64,000 nt of DNA from assembly GCF_003062295.1 (NCBI RefSeq), contig NZ_PYCN01000008.1, forward strand, positions 124,001 to 188,000. Reading direction: 5' to 3'. Positions 26,070 through 34,297 of the stretch are shown here, piece by piece (within the stretch, counting starts at the first letter, position 1; the number at the start of each line of letters is the position of its first letter). The notes beneath the pieces are model-generated. The model worked only from the letters and a program-made list of their open reading frames with translations, was not told where the DNA came from and did no database searches. The translations under genes were made by a program, and so were the position numbers. Source of the stretch: Bradyrhizobium algeriense. GTDB lineage: Bacteria; Pseudomonadota; Alphaproteobacteria; Rhizobiales; Xanthobacteraceae.

Positions 26070-26261
26070 TCAGGCTGCCAATTTCAGATACGGCATTAGG
26101 TCTATGATCTCGCCGCCACCACCTGGATCGGTCGGTCGCCAGCCCTCGACTAACAGGGCCATGCAAGCCAGGGATTTCACCGCATGGTGATCTCCATCGA
26201 TCGCGAGCCGTTCAAGGTCTTTAACGTGAGCCACGAAAGCGGCTTCTGTTTCGGCGTCCAT
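26070..26261 (-). CDS. Very small hypothetical protein of the island
   Basis: 63 residues from the ATG at 26261, which has GGAGG ten bases upstream; a longer frame exists but lacks such a site. MDAETEAAFVAHVKDLERLAIDG is helical and the end is GGGGEIIDLMPYLKLAA. No family is recognised. It is the first gene of the minus-strand island group, 37 bases before the next. Confidence 0.5.
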   Translation of the reverse strand: MDAETEAAFVAHVKDLERLAIDGDHHAVKSLACMALLVEGWRPTDPGGGGEIIDLMPYLKLAA

Positions 26262-26430
26262 TTTGCATCCTCCGTGCCTGTTTAGCAGTGGTTGGTTAGG
26301 TGCGGCGGGTGACGGGCAGGGCCTCGACGCGCTGCTCACCAAGCTGGTCCGCTTCAAGCCCACGGAGAATGCGTGACAGGAAGGGTCGCCCACGGCCGGC
26401 CCTTCATTTTCATGCCCGCCGGTCGGCGGT

Positions 26431-26554
26431 AGGATACATTCCACTGGAGAATGTCGTCGGTCGCGTGGGCATGATTTTCTTTTCGCTCGATGCCGGCGGC
26501 AATGGCACGCCGCCTGCTATTCGTTACGAGCGGATCGAGACGGTAGTGCAATAG
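26431..26554 (+). pseudogene. Decayed signal peptidase I C-terminal fragment
   Basis: The frame ending at 26554 reads SAVGYIPLENVVGRVGMIFF then SLDAGGNGTPPAIRYERIETVVQ. The intact lepB has SAVGYIPLENIVGRAGLIYF and an end of the same length and character. Only the last 40 codons remain; the catalytic Ser and Lys regions are absent. The DNA is diverged, so this is a remnant of a second lepB-type gene, not a recent duplication. Just upstream, about 26300-26375, another frame ends LDALLTKLVRFKPTENA, a possible tail of an unidentified gene. Confidence 0.75.
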
Positions 26555-26945
26555 CGTGACACTAGTGGCTGTATTACCGCAACGCGCGACGCGGCTCTCG
26601 TCGTGGCTACGCCGCCATTGAGAAGCAAAGGCCGCAAACGCTTGTCGGCATGCCATGCGCCGGAATTGGAACCGCACGGTCCCGTAAGCTTACGGTGTTA
26701 CCCATGCGTATTTTACGGTTGCGTCCAGAGGCTCATTTGCATCTAACTTCCCAAGATCGCGCGAGCAGTCCACCTCGCGTCCGAGCGTTTGGAGTTTGTC
26801 GTTAGAGTTGAGAGCTTGTTTGAGTGAGTGTGCGTAGAGAAAGTAGATTTAAATTGATGCTTAGATCACCGTTCCGGGACGCTCCACGTGGCGATGATCG
26901 CCGACGTCTCACCGCGGGTTCCCCGCAGTGACGCCTCCCGCGGGA
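26555..26945. other. Intergenic interval before the Crp-type gene
   Basis: No gene is supported. The last 35 bases can form a hairpin between CCGCGGG (26912-26918) and CCCGCGG (26937-26943), which ends two bases before the ATG of the next gene and would cover its ribosome-binding site. Confidence 0.45.
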
Positions 26946-27707
26946 ATGAGTAATCGCCTTCTTGCAGCACTGCCGGCATCGGACCTTGACCTGCTGCGGC
27001 CCGAGCTTGAGATGATCGCGCTCGATCAGGACGCGGTCCTTTCGCGGGCGGGTGACGATATCGAGTACGTCTTCTTCCCTCATAGCGGAGCGATCTCACT
27101 GATGATCGACATGGCGGACGGACACACGGTCGCCACCGCCGTTATTGGGCGTGAGGGGGCAGTCGGCACGCTTTCGGTGCTTGGGCCGTCACCTTCGGCC
27201 AATACCGCGGTCGTTCGCGCGGCCGGCACGGCCGCCCGGATCCCTGCATCGCGATTTCACGCCGCCTTCGGCCGGAGTCCCGCGATCCGCCATGCGGTCC
27301 AGAATCACGTCAGGTCGATGCTGATGCAGTTCCAGCTCGGCTCGGCCTGCAATGCGTTGCACCCGGTCGAAGCCCGCATGGCTCGCTGGATGCTCCAGCT
27401 TCGCGACCGCGTTGACCATGACGTGCTCCCGCTCACCCAGCAGGCGCTATCGCAAATACTCGGTGTGCGACGCACGACGGTGACGCTCCTGATGCGTAAT
27501 CTGCGTGCGCGCGGAGCGATCAGGTCCGATCGACGAGGTCTGATCGAGATCGACCGGGCGCGGCTCGCGGCGGCCGCGTGCGAATGCCATCGAGCCATGC
27601 GCCTCGAAGTTGAGGAGATTCTCTCAGCGAATTCGGACCAATCCCGCGCGAGAGGTCTGCTCGAAGCCGGGCGCATCCCCGAAATCAAATCGGGCGGTGT
27701 CAGGTAA
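26946..27707 (+). CDS. Crp/Fnr-family transcriptional regulator
   Basis: 253 residues from ATG 26946; a GTG 18 bases earlier is possible. Residues 1-125 are a cyclic-nucleotide-binding-type barrel (LEMIALDQDAVLSRAGDDIEYVFFPHSGAISLMIDM). They lack the RGE-A-RSA cassette of cAMP-binding Crp, so the ligand is doubtful. VEARMARWMLQLRDRV leads to the winged helix LPLTQQALSQILGVRRTTVTLLMRNLRARGAIRSDRRGLIEI. This layout matches the Crp-like regulators common in Bradyrhizobium that lack cysteines for an iron-sulfur cluster. Target genes are unknown. Confidence 0.88.
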   Translation: MSNRLLAALPASDLDLLRPELEMIALDQDAVLSRAGDDIEYVFFPHSGAISLMIDMADGHTVATAVIGREGAVGTLSVLGPSPSANTAVVRAAGTAARIPASRFHAAFGRSPAIRHAVQNHVRSMLMQFQLGSACNALHPVEARMARWMLQLRDRVDHDVLPLTQQALSQILGVRRTTVTLLMRNLRARGAIRSDRRGLIEIDRARLAAAACECHRAMRLEVEEILSANSDQSRARGLLEAGRIPEIKSGGVR

Positions 27708-27801
27708 GCGCGTTTCGCGCGACCGCTTGAACTTTCCACGTCGCGACGTGCTGCTGCGGCGTTCCGGGAAAAGCCCATCAACGAGCGGATCCTCCGCTCG
27801 G

Positions 27802-27999
27802 TCAGGTTCTCTGCCGCCAATCACGTTCGAGGGCTTGCTCGGACGCCGCCTCGAGTTTCGCAAGCTCGCGCAGCACCTTTGCCGTCTCGCGCAGCTCGTT
27901 GCGTTCGGGGCCCGGCTTCTGCCGTCGCGCTTCGTCGAGAAAGGCCTTGGCCTGCAGCAGCCAGGTTGAAGTTTCAGATGAGATTTGCATGCGCGCCAT
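27802..27999 (-). CDS. Small helical conserved protein
   Basis: 65 residues from the ATG at 27999, preceded by GGAGGACACC. The sequence is almost entirely helical and charged (STWLLQAKAFLDEARRQKPGPERNELRETAKVLRELAKLEAASEQ). No function is known. It precedes nothing on its strand within 90 bases and converges on the Crp-type gene. Confidence 0.6.
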   Translation of the reverse strand: MARMQISSETSTWLLQAKAFLDEARRQKPGPERNELRETAKVLRELAKLEAASEQALERDWRQRT

Positions 28000-28040
28000 G
28001 GTGTCCTCCATCGCGATCGTCGTTCGATCTGTGTCGACGA

Positions 28041-28253
28041 TTAGGCCGGGGAGGCCGCCCTGCGACGCCGCACCCGGATGCTCGGCTCGTCAACCCAGGC
28101 TTCGCGCGCAAACCACGCGTGATCGGTGTGGCAGATCACGCAACGCGTGCGCGAGAAAAACACCGCGCTGCGCCCAAAGCTTTCGCGATCAGTCTTGATT
28201 CCGGTGGGAATCGCCAGTCCGGTTTGCGGACATTTGACCATGACCATACCCAT
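28041..28253 (-). CDS. Small Cys-rich protein, possible zinc ribbon
   Basis: 70 residues from the ATG at 28253, which follows AGGGAGGGCGAC. VKCPQTGLAIPTGIKTD near the start and RCVICHTDHAWFAREAWVDE later supply three cysteines and two histidines in a spacing that could bind zinc. I believe similar small proteins recur in Bradyrhizobium, but no function is known. The tail is arginine-rich. Confidence 0.6.
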   Translation of the reverse strand: MGMVMVKCPQTGLAIPTGIKTDRESFGRSAVFFSRTRCVICHTDHAWFAREAWVDEPSIRVRRRRAASPA

Positions 28254-28298
28254 GTCGCCCTCCCTTGCGATTGGCTTGCTGTATTTTGAAAGAAAGCA

Positions 28299-28423
28299 CC
28301 GGCCGGTTGGAATGCGCCTGTTGTCGGTGCGGGTTACTTGGGGGGCATCGCGCACCTTGTTCAGCGCGAGCATTGGCCAGTGGGGGCTGCATGCTCGCTG
28401 CTTGGCTTGTTCCAACCGGCCGG
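28299..28423. repeat. Long-range 14-bp inverted repeat
   Basis: CCGGCCGGTTGGAA at 28299-28312 and its exact complement TTCCAACCGGCCGG at 28410-28423 enclose 97 bases without a gene. No target-site duplication is seen outside the arms. Confidence 0.75.
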
Positions 28424-28469
28424 ATCCCTCCTCAGAACAAATTCCTAGACGTGAACTGAGCGGGCTCTT

Positions 28470-28931
28470 TTAGCCTGCTTGGTGGATAACCTTGGTGATG
28501 TGCTTCCTGATCGGCTCACCCGTTTCGGTCGCAAGCTTCTGGGCAAGCGCCCACAATTCCCTGTTCTGGCCGGAAGCGGTTTCGAACGCCTTGCGCGTTT
28601 GCGCCGCCGACAAGGTGAAGACCTCGGTCGCTGACTTGCTACCGCAGAGATGGATCAAGAAATCGAGCGCTGAGGCGGCATTGGCGTTTGAGATTTCAAG
28701 CACCTTCAGCCCGTAGTCGGTCGCGCTTCTGGCGTTGCCCGAATAGGTCTCGCGCAGCGCTTCCGTCATCTCCTCCGACGCGGCCTTGATCTTCTCGAGG
28801 CCTTCCCGGGTGCGGGCAAGGGCCTGCTCGTTGCCGCCGATGCCAGGCAAGGCGAACTTCGAGAAGTCCGGCAGCGGCATCCCGAAGACATTGGTTCCGT
28901 TGGCTGTCACTTTCATTTCGCTTTCACTCAC
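28470..28931 (-). CDS. Phasin-family protein
   Basis: 153 residues from a GTG that has GGAG nine bases upstream. MPLPDFSKFALPGIGG precedes a helical phasin domain: EGLEKIKAASEEMTEALRETYSGNARSATDYGLKVLEISNANAASALDFLIHLCG, then AAQTRKAFETASGQNRELWALAQKLATETGEPIRKHI. It should bind the surface of polyhydroxyalkanoate granules, or act as a related helical protein. Compared with the gene at 11546-12199 it is the plain, standard-length form. It is followed by a short intergenic space and the inverted repeat at 28299-28423. Confidence 0.88.
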   Translation of the reverse strand: MSESEMKVTANGTNVFGMPLPDFSKFALPGIGGNEQALARTREGLEKIKAASEEMTEALRETYSGNARSATDYGLKVLEISNANAASALDFLIHLCGSKSATEVFTLSAAQTRKAFETASGQNRELWALAQKLATETGEPIRKHITKVIHQAG

Positions 28932-29367
28932 GCAACATTACTCCTCTCAAGCGAAAGCATTCTCCGCAACGCTCGCTTGCGTCACGAGAGCTCACGCTCC
29001 GTGTTCGATCAGATTTTGGATGAGCTTTGATTTAGCCCCGACCCGATACGACTTTGCGTCAAGAGAGGCGGAGCGTCGGTTCGAATTGCGACTCTCACAA
29101 AAATTTTTTTTGAGATTGTCAACGCATACGATCGTATATCTACGGATCCCTGTGCATAAGAGGGATATCTCAGGGAGCAGGAAGCCTTTTCTTCAGCGTA
29201 GCGTTGCAAGGGGAACGTCGGCGTTCGCCGCGTCCCGGCGGGCATTTCCATCGTCCGTCCAAACAAAAACCCCGGCATCGCTGCCGGGGTTTTGCATTTG
29301 TGGAGCGAGATCCCGGCTCTGCGGTGCACCGCTTCGCGCTGCACCGCGTCCGGGACGACTTCGTCGC
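28932..29367. other. Intergenic interval
   Basis: No gene is supported. It contains the groEL terminator at 29264-29293 and presumably the promoter of the phasin gene. The middle part (about 29090-29160) is AT-rich, including AAAAATTTTTTTTGAG. Confidence 0.5.
29264..29293 (-). terminator. Rho-independent terminator of groESL
   Basis: On the minus strand CCCCGGCA-GCGA-TGCCGGGG forms an 8-bp stem followed by TTTTTGTTT, about 75 bases after the groEL stop. Confidence 0.92.
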
Positions 29368-31011
<1,644 letters not shown>

Positions 31012-31040
31012 ATTTGGTTTCCCTGAGTTGATCTTTGTTT

Positions 31041-31085
31041 CTCACCCTGTCGGGGAGGCGCCTTGCGGGCGCTCCTCAGGGTGAG
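31041..31085 (-). promoter_or_regulatory. groES-groEL intercistronic stem-loop
   Basis: CTCACCCTG and CAGGGTGAG pair perfectly over nine bases, and inside them GAGGCGCC and GGCGCTC extend the stem. The hairpin fills most of the 91-base gap between groES and groEL. In Agrobacterium a stem-loop at this position is reported as an mRNA cleavage site that lets groEL outlast groES. Confidence 0.75.
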
Positions 31086-31102
31086 CGTTGCAGGCGAAGC
31101 GC

Positions 31103-31417
31103 TTAGGCAGCCTTCTTCTTGGTGGCGGGGACGTCGAGCACGCCCATGACGTCGGACTCCTTCATGATCAGGAGATCTTCACCGTCGATCTTGACTTCGG
31201 TGCCCGACCACTTGCCGAACAGCACGCGGTCGCCGACCTTGAGGTCGATCGGGATCAGCTTGCCGGCTTCGTCGCGGCCACCCGGGCCTACGGCGACGAT
31301 TTCGCCCTGTGAGGGCTTTTCCTTGGCACTGTCCGGAATGATAATGCCGCCAGCGGTCTTCTCTTCGGCGTCGATGCGCTTGACCACGACGCGGTCGTGA
31401 AGCGGACGGAATTTCAT
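31103..31417 (-). CDS. groES: Co-chaperonin GroES
   Basis: 104 residues; MKFRPLHDRVVVKRIDAEEKTAGGIIIPDSAKEKPSQGEIVAVG is the standard start with the mobile loop EKTAGGIIIPD. The C-terminus extends to a lysine/alanine tail (DVPATKKKAA). It forms the seven-membered lid of GroEL. AGGAGG lies seven bases before the ATG. Transcription starts upstream of the CIRCE site at 31462-31488 and continues through groEL. Confidence 0.99.
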   Translation of the reverse strand: MKFRPLHDRVVVKRIDAEEKTAGGIIIPDSAKEKPSQGEIVAVGPGGRDEAGKLIPIDLKVGDRVLFGKWSGTEVKIDGEDLLIMKESDVMGVLDVPATKKKAA

Positions 31418-31461
31418 GCAGTCCTCCTAAGTTTCTGAAGATGTTATCAGATTCTGGAATT

Positions 31462-31488
31462 TTGGCAGTCCGAGCCAGCGAGTGCCAA
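31462..31488 (-). promoter_or_regulatory. CIRCE element (HrcA operator)
   Basis: On the minus strand the arms are TTGGCACTC and GACTGCCAA separated by nine bases; one position departs from perfect symmetry. It lies 45 bases upstream of the groES start, just after the expected transcription start. Confidence 0.9.
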
Positions 31489-31502
31489 CTCGGCTGCGGC
31501 TG

Positions 31503-31531
31503 ATTTAGGCCAGACTTGTTCGGGGGACAAG
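31503..31531 (-). promoter_or_regulatory. Probable groESL promoter, RpoH-like
   Basis: On the minus strand CTTG (31528-31531) and CCTAAAT (31503-31509) are 18 bases apart, similar to alphaproteobacterial heat-shock promoters. The start would fall near 31496, just before CIRCE. Confidence 0.45.
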
Positions 31532-31548
31532 GGCTTCTAGCAGAAAAA

Positions 31549-31575
31549 TTGGCACTCAAATATGACACCTGCCAA
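31549..31575 (-). promoter_or_regulatory. Second, degenerate CIRCE-like site
   Basis: Minus-strand arms TTGGCAGGT and GAGTGCCAA are separated by nine bases. The right arm is a perfect CIRCE half; the left arm matches in its first six bases. Its centre is 87 bases from the main site. Confidence 0.55.
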
Positions 31576-31799
31576 TTTCATTAATCATGATTAACCGGGG
31601 CGGCCGGACCCCAGGACCCGGTATTAGCACGTGCGGTAAGCTGCTGCTAACGCGTGAATTTTCAACAATTCATTAAACATTTAGGCTTGTGATGGGAGGG
31701 TCGCGTGCGTCACATTTCTCTCATGTGAGCGCATCTCCGCCGGGGTGGCTCGGTGTGTGGCCACCACGTGAAATGCGCTTCCAGCAATGGAGGTTTGGC

Positions 31800-32087
31800 A
31801 TGGTCTCGCGGGTTGGAGTTGCTTCGGACGATTTCCGGAAGCAGGTGCTGGGTTACGGGCTGACGACGGCGCAAATCCTGTATCGGATGCCGGATCATCC
31901 CGCATTGCTGCAGACCTATGTCTGGCAGAATTACGATCTGTTTCCGAAATTCCCGGCGCTGAAGGATTTCCTCGCCTTCTGGCAGGAAAAGCTTGATGGC
32001 CCGCTGTTTTCGGTGACGGTCGCGCATTCCAAGCTGATCAAGCCGGCCGAGCTGCGCGCGGTCGATGGCGTGTTCAGGCTGCATTGA
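31800..32087 (+). CDS. Usg-family protein
   Basis: 95 residues from the ATG at 31800, with GGAGG six bases upstream; a longer frame adds 37 residues without support. FRKQVLGYGLTTAQILYRMPDHPALLQTYVWQNYDLFPKFPALKDFLAFWQ is the characteristic Usg core, and the end is SVTVAHSKLIKPAELRAVDG. The name comes from the gene upstream of trpF-like genes in other bacteria; the biochemical role is unknown. It is a single gene divergent from groES. Confidence 0.9.
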   Translation: MVSRVGVASDDFRKQVLGYGLTTAQILYRMPDHPALLQTYVWQNYDLFPKFPALKDFLAFWQEKLDGPLFSVTVAHSKLIKPAELRAVDGVFRLH

Positions 32088-32103
32088 CGCCGACGCTGGC
32101 GCC

Positions 32104-32200
32104 GTAGAAGGGTGGGCAAAGCGAAGCATGCCCACCATGCCAACGTCGATCACGCCTTGATGGTGGGCACGGCGCAAGCGCGCGCCTTTGCCCACCCTAC
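32104..32200. repeat. Palindromic repeat, GGGTGGGCAAAGCG type
   Basis: The left arm AGGGTGGGCAAAGCG is matched by CGCGCCTTTGCCCACCCTAC at the right, with ATGCCCACCATG...TGGTGGGCA nested inside. It separates the usg-like and cupin genes. Confidence 0.8.
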
Positions 32201-32250
32201 GAAATCCGATTTGTGTTAGCCTCCCGCCACAAACAAAAAGGGAGGCACCC

Positions 32251-32799
32251 ATGGCCAAGAAGAAAGTCGCGTCGCGCGCCGCGGCGCAGCCCGCCGTAAA
32301 GAAGAAATGGTCGGGCCACAAGACGGCAGCCAAATCCTCAGCCCGCAAAACCATCAAGAAGGCGAGGGGCGTGTCCGCCGCGAAGCCCAAAGCGGTCAAG
32401 TCCAAGGCGCGGCCGAAGCAGCGCATCGCGATCAGCCATCACCGCGAGGAGGATTTCAAGGCCGACGGCCTGCGCGCTTACGCGCATTACCGCGACCTCG
32501 GCATTGCGGACGCGACCCACGGCCTGGCGCAGGCGCATGTGATCCGCCTGATCGGCCCGTGCAATCCGGCGGAAGTTTCAAAGCTGCACTACCACGACGT
32601 CGAATTCCAGATGGTCTACGTGCTCAAGGGCTGGGTGAAGACCTACATGGAAGGGCAGGGCGAGACGCTGATGAAGGAAGGCAGCGCCTGGACCCAGCCG
32701 CCGCGCATCAAGCACCTGATCATGGATTATTCCGACGACGTTGAACTGCTGGAAGTGATTTTGCCGGCGGAGTTCAAGACGGTGGAATTGGCGTCGTAA
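32251..32799 (+). CDS. Cupin-domain protein with lysine/alanine-rich histone-like tail
   Basis: 182 residues from ATG 32251, preceded by GGGAGGCACCC. Residues 1-72 are almost all Lys, Ala, Ser, Arg and Thr, like histone H1 tails. Residues about 80-182 form a single cupin barrel: VIRLIGPCNPAEVSKLHYHDVEFQMVYVLKGWVKTYMEGQGETLMKEGSAWTQPPRIKHLIMDYSDDVELLEVILP. The HYHDVEFQ segment and later RIKH supply metal-ligand candidates. The conserved cupin part is found alone in relatives; the basic tail may bind nucleic acid or anionic surfaces. Substrate is unknown. Confidence 0.85.
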   Translation: MAKKKVASRAAAQPAVKKKWSGHKTAAKSSARKTIKKARGVSAAKPKAVKSKARPKQRIAISHHREEDFKADGLRAYAHYRDLGIADATHGLAQAHVIRLIGPCNPAEVSKLHYHDVEFQMVYVLKGWVKTYMEGQGETLMKEGSAWTQPPRIKHLIMDYSDDVELLEVILPAEFKTVELAS

Positions 32800-32807
32800 T
32801 TCTCGCC

Positions 32808-32924
32808 GTCATTCCGGCGCGCGAAGCGAACTACGATGTGCAATTGCACATCGGAGAATCTCGAGGTTCTCAGGTGCGCAATTGCGCACCATAGTTCGAC
32901 GCTGACGCGCCGCCCCGGAACGAC
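32808..32924. repeat. Palindromic repeat, family B
   Basis: It begins GTCATTCCGGCGCG and ends GCCCCGGAACGAC, with AATTGCACATCGGAGAATCT, CGAGGTTCTCAGGTGCGCAA and TTGCGCACC inside. It lies between convergent genes. Confidence 0.85.
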
Positions 32925-32934
32925 GGAGAGAGCG

Positions 32935-34185
32935 TTACGTCATCACCCCCACCACCGCCCCCATCAAACACGTCGTCAGCGTGCCTGACACAATCGACTT
33001 CAATCCCAGCGCATTGATCTCGTCGCGCCTTTCCGGCGCCATGGTGCCGAGGCCGCCGATCATGATGCCGAGGCTGGCGAAATTGGCAAAACCGCACATC
33101 GCATAGAGCATGATCAGCCGCGAGCGCGGGTCGAGCGCATCCGTGCCGAGTTTTGAAAGTTCGAGATAGGCGATCAATTCGTTGAGCACGGTCTTGGTGC
33201 CCATCAGGCTGCCCGCCGTGATCGCCTGCGGCCATGGCAGGCCCATCAGCCAGCACACCGGGGCCATCAGATAGCCGAGCAGGCGCTGCAGCGAAATTTT
33301 GGCGTCGCCGATCTCGGGCAACAACCCGAGGATCGCGTTGACGAGATAGACCAGTGCAACCAGCACCAGGAGCATCGCGATGATGTTGAGCAGCAATTCT
33401 AGCCCGGCCGCGGTACCCTTGGCGATGGCGTCCATGGTCGAGGACGCGTGCATATCGGGATCTTCCAAAGATCCGCCGGTGCGCTTGTCCGAAGTCTCCG
33501 GCACCATGATCAGGCTGACCAGGATCGCCGCCGGGGCGCCCAGCACCGATGCAATGACAAAATGCGCCGCCGCATCCGGGATCAGCGGCGCGAGGAAGGT
33601 GGCGTAGAGCACCAGCACGGTGCCGGCGATGCCGGCCATGCCGCCGGTCATGACCAGGAACAATTCGCTGCGCGTGAGCTGCGCCAGATAGGGGCGGATG
33701 AACAGCGGCGCCTCGACCATGCCGAGGAAGATATTGGCTGCGGCCGACAGTCCCACCGCGCCGCCGACGCCGAGCGTGCGCTCCAGGAGCCACGCCATCC
33801 CGCGCACGATCGGCGGCAGGATGCGCCAGTAGAACAAGAGCGTCGTCAGAACGCTCATGACCAGCACAATCGGCAGCGCTTGAAATGCCAAAATGAAATC
33901 CGCGCCCGGCGCCTTGAGGTCGAACGGAAGTGCGCCGCCGCCGAGATAGCCGAATACGAAGGAAGTGCCGGCGCGCGTCGCCGCCGAGATCGTGTTGACG
34001 GCATCGTTGATGGCGCCGAACGCCCTTGCCACCAGTGGCAGCTTGAGCAGCACCAGCGCGGTGACGACGGTGACGGCCAGGCCAACCGCCATTTGCCGCA
34101 ACGAGACCGCGCGGCGGCTTTCACTGAGCGACCATGCGATCGCCAGCAACGCCAGCACGCCAAACGCCGATTGCAGTTGCAGCAT
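32935..34185 (-). CDS. CNT-family concentrative nucleoside transporter (NupC type)
   Basis: 416 residues from ATG 34185; the frame extends 38 residues upstream without a sensible leader. About ten membrane helices are present. FVFGYLGGGALPF and ALPIVLVMSVLTTLLFYWRILPPIVRGMAWLLERTLGVGGAVGLSAAANIFLGMVEAPLFIRPYL contain the re-entrant hairpin and substrate motif of CNT proteins. A second signature is GTKTVLNELIAYLEL, and the end has MCGFANFASLGIMIGGLGTMAPERRDEI. It imports nucleosides with protons or sodium across the inner membrane. It is transcribed toward repeat 32808-32924. Confidence 0.94.
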   Translation of the reverse strand: MLQLQSAFGVLALLAIAWSLSESRRAVSLRQMAVGLAVTVVTALVLLKLPLVARAFGAINDAVNTISAATRAGTSFVFGYLGGGALPFDLKAPGADFILAFQALPIVLVMSVLTTLLFYWRILPPIVRGMAWLLERTLGVGGAVGLSAAANIFLGMVEAPLFIRPYLAQLTRSELFLVMTGGMAGIAGTVLVLYATFLAPLIPDAAAHFVIASVLGAPAAILVSLIMVPETSDKRTGGSLEDPDMHASSTMDAIAKGTAAGLELLLNIIAMLLVLVALVYLVNAILGLLPEIGDAKISLQRLLGYLMAPVCWLMGLPWPQAITAGSLMGTKTVLNELIAYLELSKLGTDALDPRSRLIMLYAMCGFANFASLGIMIGGLGTMAPERRDEINALGLKSIVSGTLTTCLMGAVVGVMT

Positions 34186-34297
34186 GAATCCCCCGCCAAC
34201 CCCGGGAACGATTATGCCAGCGCCGCGCGGCCGCGCAATGCCGTGTTGCGGGCCCGCCCGTTGACATCGGCACCGCGCTCGGCCACCGCTCTTGCCC

